Source: Actinia tenebrosa
Lineage: Eukaryota > Cnidaria > Anthozoa > Actiniaria > Actiniidae
Direction: 5' to 3'
Assembly (NCBI RefSeq): GCF_009602425.1
Contig: NW_022259981.1
Coordinates: forward strand, 14,614-78,613
Length of the DNA stretch: 64,000 nt
In this document: positions 47,201-57,574 of the stretch, piece after piece
How positions within the stretch are numbered: position 1 is the stretch's first letter
How the letters are laid out: every line of letters starts with the position of its first letter
The notes under the pieces: model-generated
What the model saw: the letters and a program-made list of their open reading frames with translations, nothing else
What the model was told of the DNA's origin: nothing
Database searches by the model: none
Made by a program: the position numbers and the translations under genes

Positions 47201-48767
47201 CAGTCCTGGAAGCCGTACACGCATTCCTAAAGACATCATTGAAGAGTTTCGTGGTAATCTCTACGGAAAGCAATTGCCTAAAGAGGAATCCAAGGCCAAA
47301 CAAAAAGCATTAGGTTCAAAATCCAGGGAAATTGTTCTTGGTCCTAAAATCACAGTGTCTGGATGGCGTCCTCCAAGATCAAGGACCCCTATTCCGTTTG
47401 CTGAAACTCCTGCTCGCTTTGCTCCTCGACCTCTTAAACAACCTCCTCAAGAATCCGTGCCTAAGTCGTTACATATTGTCCCAATCCCTACCCAGAACTT
47501 TCAACGACCAAGGAGTACTCCTCCGAGAATTACCACTCCAAAGTCAAATTATATAGCGCAAGTGCTATCAGAATCTTCGCTTCATAATACTGGTACATCT
47601 ATAGAGGTACATGGTCCTTCAACTAACCTCAGTGATACTGGATCAGTACCCCCTCCTCCCTCCCCTGAGGCTCTTATTTTACCTAATGACCTCAACATGG
47701 CCGTGTCGACACTGGAGCCTTTGTGTGAAGAAGATGAACGTAGTAGTCGGACAACTAGTATTGCTGAGTTCGTTGAAAAGGGCACTGGTAATCCTAGGTT
47801 GTCCCCACTTGGAGGTGGAAGTGAGATCAGTGAAGAATCAATCGATCTTCCAAAAGAACTGTGCGAAGATCCTGAGGATGTTAAGGAAGAAGATGATAAG
47901 GAGGTACCAGAAAACCAGGAAGAAAATGATGGTGGGTCTGACCACAATAACACAAAGTCCCAGGTTGACCAGGACAATGCTACAGATGTAAAACAACCAG
48001 AACAGCCTGAAGAACAAGTACAGGAAGATGAAGGGTTAAACAACGAGAAGACTGAAGATAAAGTACAACAAAACGATAACGAAGTGTCGTCTACACCTGT
48101 ACCAGATACCATTGATAAAAATGAGCTTCAAGCTACAGAATTAACCCAAGGCACTGATGATCCCTTAGAGGTAACACAAACCTTTGAATCCGAAGAACCA
48201 CGCCCACTAGTATCTCCTCAAGCGATCTCTCCTAGGCATGGCTCACCCGAGACAGCACCTCAACCTCCAGCCTCACCAGATATAACATCTGATCAAGACT
48301 TTACAGAAGGTGTTGATATGGACTTGGATCTTACTGCTCAGCTACAGGCTGCTATGGAGGGATTAGATGATTTTGATCTAGATGATGATGATGGGGATGA
48401 CAATGTTAATACCAGGGATGAGGACGACAATATTAATATTATTGAAAATAGACAAGACGAAGGAGATAAAAATAGTGATCCCATTGATGAGGAAAATGAG
48501 AAGAACAAGGTCCATAATGGCGACAAAAACCATGATACTAATGATACTGATGATGGAAAAACTGATAGCAATAATGACGAAAATACGGACCATACTATTG
48601 ATAAAGAAAATGACGTAAATAAGGTTGATAGTGATGACAAAATGATTCAAGATGTCAACAATGATAACAGTGATAATGATGAAAGTGACGTAGCTCAAAG
48701 CAATTTGGACAAAGTCGATCAAGAAGAGAATTATTTTGACAGAACATCACCATTACTAGAGGCATAA
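41874..48767 (+). CDS. Unrecognised, largely disordered protein, nine exons, 1184 aa
   Basis: Exons 41874-42075, 42589-42727, 42928-43195, 44371-44402, 44639-44735, 45053-45144, 45281-45346, 45939-46613, 46784-48767 join in frame (3555 bases). I do not recognise it. The N-terminus (CCDSSLCQHPDCWRLNLQRV) is Cys-containing and structured-looking; residues 70-200 include EPEELCQEWEEVYVTSAYLVW; the middle is Lys/Glu-rich (EKQKEMEKSEKEKQEAEAHP) with LLRLNSIGVPVEDLPSP; the long last exon is Ser/Pro-rich then very acidic (DDFDLDDDDGDDN, followed by Asn/Asp repeats). Two [ST]-x-I-P motifs in basic Ser/Pro context, TRIP at 669-672 and TPIP at 725-728, resemble EB1-binding sites, which would suggest a microtubule plus-end or centrosomal role; this is speculative. 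One ambiguous base at 46521. AATAAA follows at 48936. Confidence 0.8.
43282..44310 (+). repeat. Dispersed GGATC repeat family, copy A (interrupted)
   Basis: Contains the family landmarks in order: ATGCCAAACTTATAAGCATG, CATCCACCAACAGTTAAACA, TTATTTTGGAAAATC, TGGAATGGACTGGACTT, TGGATCGTCCGGATCGTAAA, TTTTTACGCC.AATTCGCAG. The GGAATGGACTGG module occurs twice per copy. It lies in an intron of the 41874 gene and is interrupted at about 43899-44227 by palindromic DNA. Confidence 0.8.
43899..44227. mobile_element. Palindromic insertion in repeat copy A, including a 140-bp hairpin
   Basis: Compared with copies B-D the family sequence breaks after CATAAATAGTA and resumes at ATTTTATAATGAAATTTTG. The insert has TTATCATATGACC / GGTCATATGATAA inverted ends (43899-44076), inside which GGGCCGGACGGGTT pairs with AACCCGTCCGGCCC, and then a near-perfect hairpin 44081-44220 with about 65-base arms (GGGCCGTACGGGAAAATATT on the left). 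No coding capacity. Confidence 0.75.
44312..44360. repeat. TTA trinucleotide microsatellite
   Basis: TTA units that run into the polypyrimidine-poor acceptor of the 32-base exon 44371-44402. Confidence 0.85.
45405..45758 (+). repeat. 17-bp minisatellite, about 20 units
   Basis: Unit CGGACACCCCACTATTA with T/C, G/C and length variants, head-to-tail in the intron before exon 45939. Thr/Pro/His/Tyr-rich frames through it are artefacts. One N at 45690. Confidence 0.93.
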
Positions 48768-48935
48768 CTTTGTATCAATATATATACTAGTCAACCAAAA
48801 ATCATTCAGTAAAAATAGAAAGTAATCAAATTAATTTGAATAATATTTGTACAAAATGATTGGTTGAAATATTTGATGCAATTAAGTGATTCTATTTTTT
48901 TACTATTTTTGAACCAGCTGATTATAATTTATCTG

Positions 48936-48941
48936 AATAAA
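48936..48941 (+). terminator. Poly(A) signal AATAAA for the 41874-48767 gene
   Basis: AATAAA 169 bases after the stop codon, in AT-rich sequence. Confidence 0.55.
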
Positions 48942-49085
48942 ATGAATACAATGAATATTTTAGTGTTTATAAGTTATAAGCTTTGCTGTAGTAAAACCTA
49001 AATTACCATTAATATAGGTAACAGGATTACATGTTGTCCAATTTGAAAATAAGTAGGTTTTAAAAAAATAGAGAGGAATATGTTT

Positions 49086-50040
49086 AAATTGGACAGGCAT
49101 GTAGGCGGGTGCTATTGAAGGTTAATGATATCTAAATTATCAATTTATATGCCAAACTTATAAAATTAGTCCAAATATAACAATATTTCCTTGCTTGTTG
49201 TCTGACCATCCACCATCAGCCAAACACCTTCAGTTCTTTTGAGACGTTCATGTGTTATCAGGGTCTATGGAGTGTTCTATTTGGTTCATGAATATTTCAT
49301 TTTACATGTAAGGGAATCTAATCAATTCCCTATTGTAAAAATTTGCCAAAGCTCCCAAAAATATATCCTTATTTTGAATCCTGCATTTAAGATTTTTTAT
49401 TTTGGAAAATTATAGATCGAGGAGGATTGGACTGGATCTTGAATAACAAAAAAAATTCTCATATTTTCAGGTTCTGAAATGCTATGAATAATCTTAATGA
49501 ATAGCAGAAACACACCCAACTATTATAATTTGATTTATCCTTCTAGATTCTGAATTATGAGAGATTTTTTATTTTGGAAAAGCCTGAACCGTGCATAGCT
49601 GGAATGGACTGGACTTCGATTACCTGGATCGTCCGGATCGTAAAAGCATTTTTACGCCCAATTCGCAGCTTTTATTATGTGATTTTTAATTGAACATTCA
49701 TAAATAGTAATTTTATGATGAAATTTTGAAAAAATCAAAATTTTTTTTTTTCATAATATTTCCGGCAAAACTCATAGGATCGATGCAAATGTGTTTGTCT
49801 TGTCTGGGCATCCACCAACAGCCAAACACTTTAGTACTCTTATAAAGACTTTATTGTGTTATGAAGGTCTATTCACTGGAGTATGGTGAACATATATATT
49901 TTTCAAAGGCTTTCAGTTTCCACATGTAGTTGAACGTATGACAGTCAATAACTTTCATCCATTTTGTTTACATATCTCGTGTGCGATTTTATACTTTACA
50001 CTAATACTACATTCTTTCATTTTCTTTTTTGATAAGAGAA
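49086..50040 (+). repeat. Dispersed GGATC repeat family, copy B
   Basis: Begins GGCATGTAGGCGGGTGCTAT, shared with copy C at 53297, and runs through CATCCACCATCAGCCAAACA, TTATTTTGGAAAA, TGGAATGGACTGGACTT and TCGTCCGGATCG to a second CATCCACCAACAGCCAAACA module. The least interrupted copy, so the best consensus template. Confidence 0.8.
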
Positions 50041-51457
50041 ACCAAGTGCAATCATCTGCAAGGTATTAAAGATTTATCTTTTATAAATGTCATAAAAGGA
50101 TGAATAAGATAAAGGTAAATATTGTGAATTCAAAAGTGCATTTTGGGACGTCTGTTTTAGGGAAATATTTTCAAGATGGCGTCTATTTCGTCCCTACAAC
50201 AATTTTTCGTTGTTACTACACAACCCTGCGAGTTGTCGAGACTTGCATTTTTCTGTGGGAGGTAGACTAACTAAATGCCGGGAAAGTCTCACATAGCTTG
50301 GATTTCCGTTACCAACCCTACGAATGGCGGAGACTTGGAATGACACGGGCCTTAAGATCCTGCTTTATTCGTCGCTTATGTCACTTCAACAACAACAACA
50401 ACAACAACAACTTTATTCTCATTTCAATAATAATGTTACAATTATAATTGCTTAACCACAGTTAGCTTAAAAAAAACTATTCGAGGCGGAAGCAATTTGA
50501 GAAAAACAAAATTAACATAGCTTAATTAATACAGAAAAGAATTGTAGAAAAAAAGAATGAAACGAAACAAAAGAAAAAAATGCAAGACAAAGGGACAGTT
50601 AAAAGGGCAAACTTTCGATATATATATATATCTTTTCTAGTTATGGTAAGTATGAATTTTAGACTAGACTTAACTGGCAAAAAGACAACAATTTTTGCAG
50701 AGGCATTCCTTGAAAAAATAAGAAATAAGATCAAAATGATGTTAATTTAACTATGTTGTAATCGATGTTTTCACGAGATAAATGATTTGTTCCAATTCTA
50801 TATAATCATTTGCTTTCTCTAAGATTTGTAGGAGAAGGTTTCTGATTTGAGATTTAAATTGACTTCGCTTGAAGTCACTTTAATTATCGTCTCTATAGCT
50901 TTACAATATCTTTTAGGTCCATTAACAATTTTTAGCGTGACCTAATGAACTTATAATGTCACAAAGAAAATATCTAAGCTTAGCAATGCGTTTTAATGAA
51001 CTATCAAATCACAATAAAACATCTCATCCTAATCAACAGTGATTGGCTTAATCTTAAAGGTGACTTAATGTTAAAAACTCGAAATAACAGTTATGAATGC
51101 ATAACTGAGTATCAATAATCTATCACTAAAATAAGCTATTAGAACGAGCTTTTACCCTTTTACTGGTATCGCCTAATATATAGAACCTATTCATGTATTG
51201 GCTACCCAGGAATTCAGTGGCAGGTCATCTGCGAGAGTCGCGAGACCACTTAGTGCACTTAGCATGCACGGCTAACTTAACTAACTTAATTCATGAATTA
51301 ACAATTTGAAACTAATATCTTATTTATAAACTCCTTTACTATATCTTTTGCTTCTCTAAAATATTTCATTTACACCAGTTTTGCTGTATCCATCGTTTGT
51401 CACGAGAAGACCCAGAAGCAAAAGAACAACGAGAAGACTAAAGTTAAACGTAACAAA

Positions 51458-52045
51458 ATGCTGTTCAAACTCCTGTGCTTATCTTTGTTGTGTTGCATTG
51501 CCAGCTGCACTAGGCGTGAACAACAGACCTGCGGCGAAGAGAAGTTTTACTGCCCGAGCACTAAGGAGTGTTTGAACCGGGACCTACGGTGCACCAATAA
51601 GAAGGTCTGCGTCGATCTTGAAAGTGGCCAAGAAAACAACTGTTTTGAAGAACGTCCTGGTAGATACCGCTACTACAAAAAACAGTCTCCGCTGTTAAGC
51701 AGTGGGTCCAGCAAAAGTAAACGATTGGTGAAAGGTTGGAATTTCAAGCATTGGTTCCTGGAGTACCGTGGTTTTGCGTACGAGTTCGGCACCTACGGTC
51801 ATCAGGAACTTGATGTGAATGATCCAAACTATAAATATGGCCCTGGAAGAGAAAAAGTTGTGAAAGAAGAATTGCTCGGAACCAGTAGTTGTACCAGAGA
51901 TGATGTCTTGGGATTTCGTAGGGAATTCATGGCGGCTAATCCAAAGTACAAACTCCATTGCAATAACTGCCAGACGTTCGTCGAGTTTTTGGCAGAAAAA
52001 CTGAAAAACGACTGTTCACCGACCCAGAACAAAAAGAAGTTTTGA
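51458..52045 (+). CDS. Secreted protein, LDLa-like six-Cys module plus papain-fold-like His/Cys domain, 195 aa (C-tail lost)
   Basis: Signal peptide MLFKLLCLSLLCCIASC; then six Cys (25, 32, 38, 45, 51, 62) with LDLa spacing but without the usual acidic Ca-binding residues; a dibasic SGSSKSKR at 82-89, a possible processing site; then a domain with HWFLEYRGFAYEFG (His98) and HCNNCQTFVEFL (Cys171). The His...NNC-Q-x-F-V pattern is that of circularly permuted papain-like folds (LRAT, NlpC/P60, PPPDE), so hydrolase or acyltransferase activity is possible but unproven. Relative to the inverted paralogue at 56616-57350, four extra bases at about 52020 shift the frame after NDCSP, ending in NKKKF and removing the hydrophobic C-terminus. 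The 5' UTRs of the two genes are also similar (CCATCGTTTGT then CGAGAAGA). Intronless. Confidence 0.75.
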   Translation: MLFKLLCLSLLCCIASCTRREQQTCGEEKFYCPSTKECLNRDLRCTNKKVCVDLESGQENNCFEERPGRYRYYKKQSPLLSSGSSKSKRLVKGWNFKHWFLEYRGFAYEFGTYGHQELDVNDPNYKYGPGREKVVKEELLGTSSCTRDDVLGFRREFMAANPKYKLHCNNCQTFVEFLAEKLKNDCSPTQNKKKF

Positions 52046-52096
52046 TAACGAGATGGAAAGTCTTAAACTAGAAAAAAAGCTTCATTTAAAAGGTAA

Positions 52097-52880
52097 TGTT
52101 CACAAGAATCGAACAAATTCAACAAGAATTCGTGGCAAGGGTCAAAAAAATCAAATTCGCTCTCCTTTTGAGAATCGATAGGTCTTAATTAGATATGAAT
52201 CCTTGGGTAGTTAGTCTTCGAAAATATTATCTTTTGTTTTCGAGAAATCGGCCAGGCAAGAGGTTCGACCATAGCCCCCAAGCAAGAGACGCTCAAGATG
52301 ATGTGTGGAAATGGCCAAACTTTGACGTGACAGCGCGCGTTAAAAAATAAACCATCTATGACAAATCTTGTTTTTCATGTTAAGGGGAGAATTTCTGGCA
52401 AGTGAAAATCGAAGACCTGTGTCTACACATATGTTAAGTAGTTACCTCAAAGGAAAAAAGGTTTTTAAATCATGTTGTTAGAACTGTCTGCAAGATCTCT
52501 GCAGTGGCGGATCCAGGATTTTTCAAAGGAGGGTTCCGTTAATTATTTGGGGGAAATTAATGCTCCCCTTTCCCCAATAAACACGAAAACCACTCCAATG
52601 AACGAACAAAAGGGATACATTAAGTAGAAGGTTCACAATTTGGCATAGATGGTTTATCTTTTACGAGCGCTCTGTTCAAAGTTTGGCCCGATTTCCACCC
52701 CTCTTGAACGTGTCTTGCTTGGGAAGAACCTCTTATCTGGCCGATTTATCGAAAATTGAATAAAATTTTCGAAGACTAACTATTCAGGGATTCATCTCTA
52801 ATATCTAAAAGCCGACAGCGAATTTGATTTTTTGACCCTTGCCAACATTTGTGTTAGATTCTTGTGGACATCGCCTCTTT
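52097..52880. repeat. Inverted duplication, arms about 250 bp around a 265-bp centre
   Basis: Left arm 52097-52370 and right arm 52635-52880 are diverged inverted copies: GGCAAGGGTCAAAAAA, TAGTTAGTCTTCGAAAA, AAATCGGCCAG, AAGAGGTTC, GGCCAAACTTTGA and AAACCATCTATG occur in the left arm and in complement in the right. The centre includes CAGTGGCGGATCCAGG, a motif common at DNA transposon ends. Directly downstream of the LDLa-His/Cys gene copy 1, so readthrough RNA could fold into a long hairpin. Confidence 0.7.
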
Positions 52881-53296
52881 AAACCATGGGCTGTAGGAGA
52901 ATATTTGGTTTGTGGCGGGGAAAATGCTTGTTGGTAGACCAAATAAATCATTAATTACTCATTTGGATCTGTCAATCTATATTTTATTGATTGTTACGTA
53001 AGCCTATGATGAATAAACATGAAAAAAATGGTATTTTTACCTTTTTAACTCGTAGAAACGAGGTATTGTCACTGAATAATACAAATGTGTCACCAAGTCC
53101 CACAGGGTATAGTCCTATCTTAATTCACGCTAACGCGCGCTGTGATTCATTGTAAGTTTCTTATAGCGCGACATGGTCTTATCCTAATTTACTCCAAAGC
53201 GAACTGTGGTTTCACAGTACTTTTCTCATAGCAATTGAAAATTATTATACGTTAAAAAAACGAAAGGATTTTTTTGAATAAATTATTTTAAATTAG

Positions 53297-54620
53297 GCAG
53301 GCATGTAGGCGGGTGCTATTGCAGATTGATGATATCTGAATTATCAAATTATATGCCACACTTATAAGCATGAGAATTGCATGTAAATAGTAAGTTAGAA
53401 ATTAGTATAGGAAATCGCACGATCTCGAATACAATTTGGAANNNNNNNNNNNNNNNNNNNNNNNNNNNNNNNNNNNNNNNNNNNNNNNNNNNNNNNNNNN
53501 NNNNNNNNNNNNNNNNNNNNNNNNNNNNNNNNNNNNNNNNNNNNNNNNNNNNNNNNNNNNNNNNNNNNNNNNNNNNNNNNNNNNNNNNNNNNNNNNNNNN
53601 NNNNNNNNNNNNNNNNNNNNNNNNNNNNNNNNNNNNNNNNNNNNNNNNNNNNNNNNNNNNNNNNNNNNNNNNNNNNNNNNNNNNNNNNNNNNNNNNNNNN
53701 NNNNNNNNNNNNNNNNNNNNNNNNNNNNNNNNNNNNNNNNNNNNNNNNNNNNNNNNNNNNNNNNNNNNNNNNNNNNTACAATTAACGCTATAATTGTACT
53801 CCTCTCGACCAATCAGAGTCGAGTAATTTTGTTGAGTGTACTATAAGTCCAAATATAACAATATTTCCTTGCTTCTTGTCTGGCCATCCACCATAACAGT
53901 CAAACACCTTCAGTTCTTTTGAGACGTTCATGTGTTATCAGGGTCTATGGAGTGTTCTATTTGGTTCATGAATATTTCATTTTACATGTAAAGGGAACTA
54001 ATCAATTGCCTATAGTAGAAATTTGCCAAAGATCCCAAAAATATATCCTTATTTTGAATCCTGCATTTAAGATTTTTTATTTTGGAAAATCATAGATCGA
54101 GGAGGATTGGATTGGACGTCGGTGGACTGGATCTTGAATCACAAAAAAAAAGTTCTCATATTTTCAGGTTCTGAAAGGCTATAAATAATCTTAATGTATA
54201 GCAAAAACATACCCAACNATTAAAATTTGATTTATCCTTCTAGATTCTGAATTATGAGAGATTTTTTATTTTGGAAAATTTGGAACCGTGTAGCTGGAAT
54301 GGACTGGACTTCGATTACCTGGATCGTCCGGATCGTAAAAGCATTTTTACGCCGAATTCGCAGCTTTTATTATGTAATTTTTAATTTACCATCCATAAAT
54401 AGTAGTTTTATGCTGAAATTGTGAGTTTCTTCATAATATTCCTAAAAGATTGTAGTTGGATCGACGCGAATTCGCTTCTTGTCTGGGCATCCACCAACAG
54501 TTAAACACTTAAGTACTCTAAAGACTCTAATATTTTATCAAGGTCTATTGACTGGAGTGTGGTAAAGACAATGTTTTTCGAGGTTTTACAATTTCCACCA
54601 TTTTATTCCAACCTCAGGAT
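53297..54620 (+). repeat. Dispersed GGATC repeat family, copy C (contains the assembly gap)
   Basis: Starts GGCATGTAGGCGGGTGCTAT as in copy B, breaks off near 53400 into unrelated sequence and the N gap, resumes at GTCCAAATATAACAATATTT (53848) and continues through the same landmarks (TGGATCGTCCGGATCG at about 54320) to a terminal CATCCACCAACAG module. The insert right of the gap ends with GACCAATCAGAGTCGAG. Confidence 0.78.
53442..53776. other. Assembly gap, 335 N
   Basis: Run of unknown bases inside repeat copy C; nothing can be said of its content. Confidence 1.
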
Positions 54621-54739
54621 AATGATCAGATATAATAAGTTTTTTCCTGGTAAAAGTACTGGTCGGGTCTTTTCCCAAGACTTCAAACTGACATATTAAC
54701 TGACATTTTTCTTCGTTTGTAAAGTAAAGTTCCTAAACT

Positions 54740-55150
54740 TCAAAGACTTTCCTTAATATTCTGGCAGTTCCTAAGATTGCAGATTTCTAAGTGTTGCTTT
54801 TGTGTTTCTAATGCCTTACATAGTTACATAATCCTTTCTCATAATCTCTTTGACACTTCACCTAAACTTCCTACTATAACTGGTACTACTTCAACCTTTG
54901 TCTTCCATAACTTCTTTAATTCTCTCGCGAGGTCCTGGTATTTTTCTGTTTTCTCAAGCTCTTTGACTTCAATCCTTCTGTCAGCAGGCACAGTTACATG
55001 GATAATACAGGTTTTGTTTGATTCCTTCTCAACCAGCGCTGTATCCGGACGTCTGGCTTGGATTATCCTATCTGAGGTGTACTGGAGGGTAAAATCCCAC
55101 AGCAACTTGACTTCATGGTTCTCAATCACACTATCAGGAACATGTTCGTA
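54740..55150 (-). pseudogene. Retrotransposon reverse-transcriptase C-terminal fragment, degenerate
   Basis: On the minus strand: WYEHVPDSVIENHEVKLLWD, then RIIQARRPDTALVEK, HVTVPADRRIEVKE, KYQDLARELKKLW and VVPVIVGSLGEVSKRL before a stop at 54839. Downstream in shifted frames are IRNTKATLRNLQS and LPEYLRKVFEV. The W-x-H-x-P, LLWDF, ARRPD and VGSLG order is what I recall from the C-terminal region of LINE-like polyproteins common in marine invertebrates. Stops and shifts make it inactive. No polymerase motifs upstream (AT-rich microsatellite instead). Confidence 0.65.
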
Positions 55151-55368
55151 CCATTATTATTGTTATTATTATTATCATTATTATTATTGTTATTATTTAT
55201 CATTATTATTTATTATTATTATTTATTATTATTATTCATAATTAATTAATTATTATTATTATTATCATTATTATTATTGTTATTATTTATCACTATTATT
55301 TATTATTATTATTTATTATTATTATTTATTATTATTATTTATCATTTATTATTATTATCATTATTATT
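55150..55368. repeat. TTA/TTATTA-type microsatellite
   Basis: About 220 bases of ATT-based triplets with a few ATC and TGT variants, and two near-identical longer blocks. Confidence 0.88.
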
Positions 55369-56615
55369 TCGTAAACCAAAGTTAATGGAGCGGTAACTAT
55401 GCGTAAACTGACTTATCGGTATTTATCGATTGCTGTATAACAAAGCTCGGCTGCCTCTCGGGAAACATTGAGACTCTCGGGAAAACCAATCTATTTCCCT
55501 CGCGACCAGTCCGATTTTATACATTTAAACATTTGTAGTAGCCACATGCGATCGTTGAGCGCCTTTTTCAAATTTGTTTCGAGCTCACATTCTTCTCTGG
55601 TGACAAAGAAACAAAATTTGTCTATCAGTTTCTACTGAATTGGTTTTGAGGAGGAAGTATTAATTTAGAGACGTCAAAGAAAGAAAAAGTGTTTGATTGA
55701 CATCAGACTGATAAATTTTTATTTTTATTTTTTCATTTTGTTTTTTTAATAACTATTGTTCGACTTCGAACCCCAAAAGGCAAGTCCATTGGCGTAGTCA
55801 TAACATTAATAAGAGCTAAAAACTAGTGTGAGCTGCGCGTCGGTATTCCTAATGAAACGATGATAAAAGGGTAAATTTTACACCTTAAAAAGATGAAAAA
55901 GTGAAAAAACTTACGAGAATTCATGATTTGTGAAGTGATAGGGAGTAAATGCTGCACTATCTTCTGAAAAAACTCTAAAAATTTGCTAAGTATTGATGTC
56001 TCCAACGGCTTACAAAAGAATTGAAAGATATTGTTTTGATTTTGGCAGTCATTTACTTGCTAATTTATGCAAAAACTATCCTTTCAGAAACAACGTATTT
56101 AGGCATATTTGGTCGATTGTAGAAGCNTAAAAACACATTTACCTAAGGTTTTTTTCACAATCTTGAACAATATCATCTTAACATCACATACAGCGAAAAT
56201 CTCGCTTTTCCGTTGTATCGGCCATGGTAAAATTCTCACTTGTTTTGAGGGTAGTTTTAAACTCAAGAACTAAACTGTGTCTTGCTAATAATTCTTCCAA
56301 CAATTCTTCGTTACAGCTACATGTCTGAAAATCGTTTTTGAGGCATATAGAGATACCATATTCAAAGTTCATTAGGTTAGAATGTATTTTGTACACGAGA
56401 TCGGTGATTCATGTCAATTTCAGAGTCGTCAAATTAGCAAATTTGCCTGTTTGCATAAACATTCAAATTTCTTCCAAACAAAAAACAATTGTGCAAAACT
56501 AAGTGCACAGGGGTTCATATTATATGATAGGGTATCTAACTTCAAAGTATGAACAAAATCGATTTTTTGACCGTTGTCACCTTATTTCTGATTTTTGCTG
56601 ACAGCCGCTCTTTAG
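55369..56615. other. Intergenic region beyond the retrotransposon fragment
   Basis: AT-rich, one N at 56127. No gene supported. Short stretch near 56560 (TTTTTTGACCGTTGTC) resembles part of the 52097-52880 inverted-duplication arm. Confidence 0.45.
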
Positions 56616-57350
56616 TTACATGCAGAAGATAGTGGATAAAGCGGTCAGTGTTGCAAACGAAGCGAAGGGTTTCCAGTTCAAAGCCAACATAGAACTGGAA
56701 GAGTTTTGGTTCGAAACAGTACAGTTTGACTTTAAACTTTTCATCTCATCATCCAAGCTTCTTTTTGTTCTGGGCGAACAGTCGTTTCTCAGTAGTTTTT
56801 CCAAGAACACGAAGAAGTGCTGGCAGTTATTGGACCAGAATTCATAATCTGAATTAGCCTTGAGAAAGGCATCACAATACCTTAAGACATCATCTCTGGT
56901 ACAACTACTGGCTCCGAGCCGACCTTCTTGTACGACTTTTTCTCTTCCAGGGCCATATTTATAGTTAGGATCATTCACATCAAGTTCCTGAGCACCGTAG
57001 GTGCCGAACTCGTACGCAAAACCACGGTACTCCAGGAACCAATGATTAAAATTCCAACCTTCCACCAATCGTTTACTTTTGCTGGAACCACTGCTTGTTA
57101 ACGAAGACTGTTTTTTGTAGTAGTAGTATCTACCAGCAGAGGCTTCATAACATTTGTTTTCTTGATCACTTTCGAAATCGACGCAGACTTTCTTATTGGT
57201 GCACCGATCTCCCCGGTCCAAACAGTCATAATTGTTGTCCTTTCTCGGGCAGTAAAACTTATCTTCGCCGCAGGTCTGTCGTTCCCGTTCACGCTCACTA
57301 CAACTGCTAATGCAACACAACAGTAATAAGCACAGGAGTTTGAAAAGCAT
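56616..57350 (-). CDS. LDLa-like plus papain-fold-like His/Cys protein, paralogue 2, 244 aa with hydrophobic C-tail
   Basis: Signal peptide MLFKLLCLLLLCCISSC; six Cys (27, 34, 43, 50, 56, 67) in LDLa-like order with a longer third loop than paralogue 1; dibasic SKSKR at 90-94; His103 in HWFLEYRGFAYEFG and Cys176 in SNNCQHFFVFL; then a unique tail with MLALNWKPFASFATLTALST at 221-240, ending IFCM. That tail follows a Ser/Asn-rich linker and looks like a GPI-attachment or membrane-anchor signal, so this paralogue may be cell-surface while paralogue 1 is soluble. Convergent with paralogue 1, 4.6 kb away. Intronless. Substrate and activity are unknown. Confidence 0.78.
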   Translation of the reverse strand: MLFKLLCLLLLCCISSCSERERERQTCGEDKFYCPRKDNNYDCLDRGDRCTNKKVCVDFESDQENKCYEASAGRYYYYKKQSSLTSSGSSKSKRLVEGWNFNHWFLEYRGFAYEFGTYGAQELDVNDPNYKYGPGREKVVQEGRLGASSCTRDDVLRYCDAFLKANSDYEFWSNNCQHFFVFLEKLLRNDCSPRTKRSLDDEMKSLKSNCTVSNQNSSSSMLALNWKPFASFATLTALSTIFCM

Positions 57351-57574
57351 TTTCTTATGTCAACGTTGGTATTCTCGTTGTTCTTCCACTTTTGGTTCTT
57401 CTCCTAACAAACGATGGATCACAACAATCCTGACGCGGAAGGAAATACAGTTGGCTATAAACCGGCCAGTGGCACTAGAGAAAAACGTTTGCGCATGCGT
57501 GCATTTCAGCTCGTTTTCTAAGAATTTTGAAGAGTTTGAGTGAGAAAATAAATGTTTGTTTTCTCCAAGTATAC

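Larger units (their letters stand above)
48768..51457. other. Intergenic region with repeat copy B
   Basis: Holds AATAAA at 48936, repeat copy B (49086-50040), a CAA run at 50391-50410 and a TA run near 50620-50632. Otherwise AT-rich without a recognisable gene. Confidence 0.5.

Noticed and set aside
53377-53846. Open frames across the N run
   Set aside because: They consist of unknown bases in the assembly gap.
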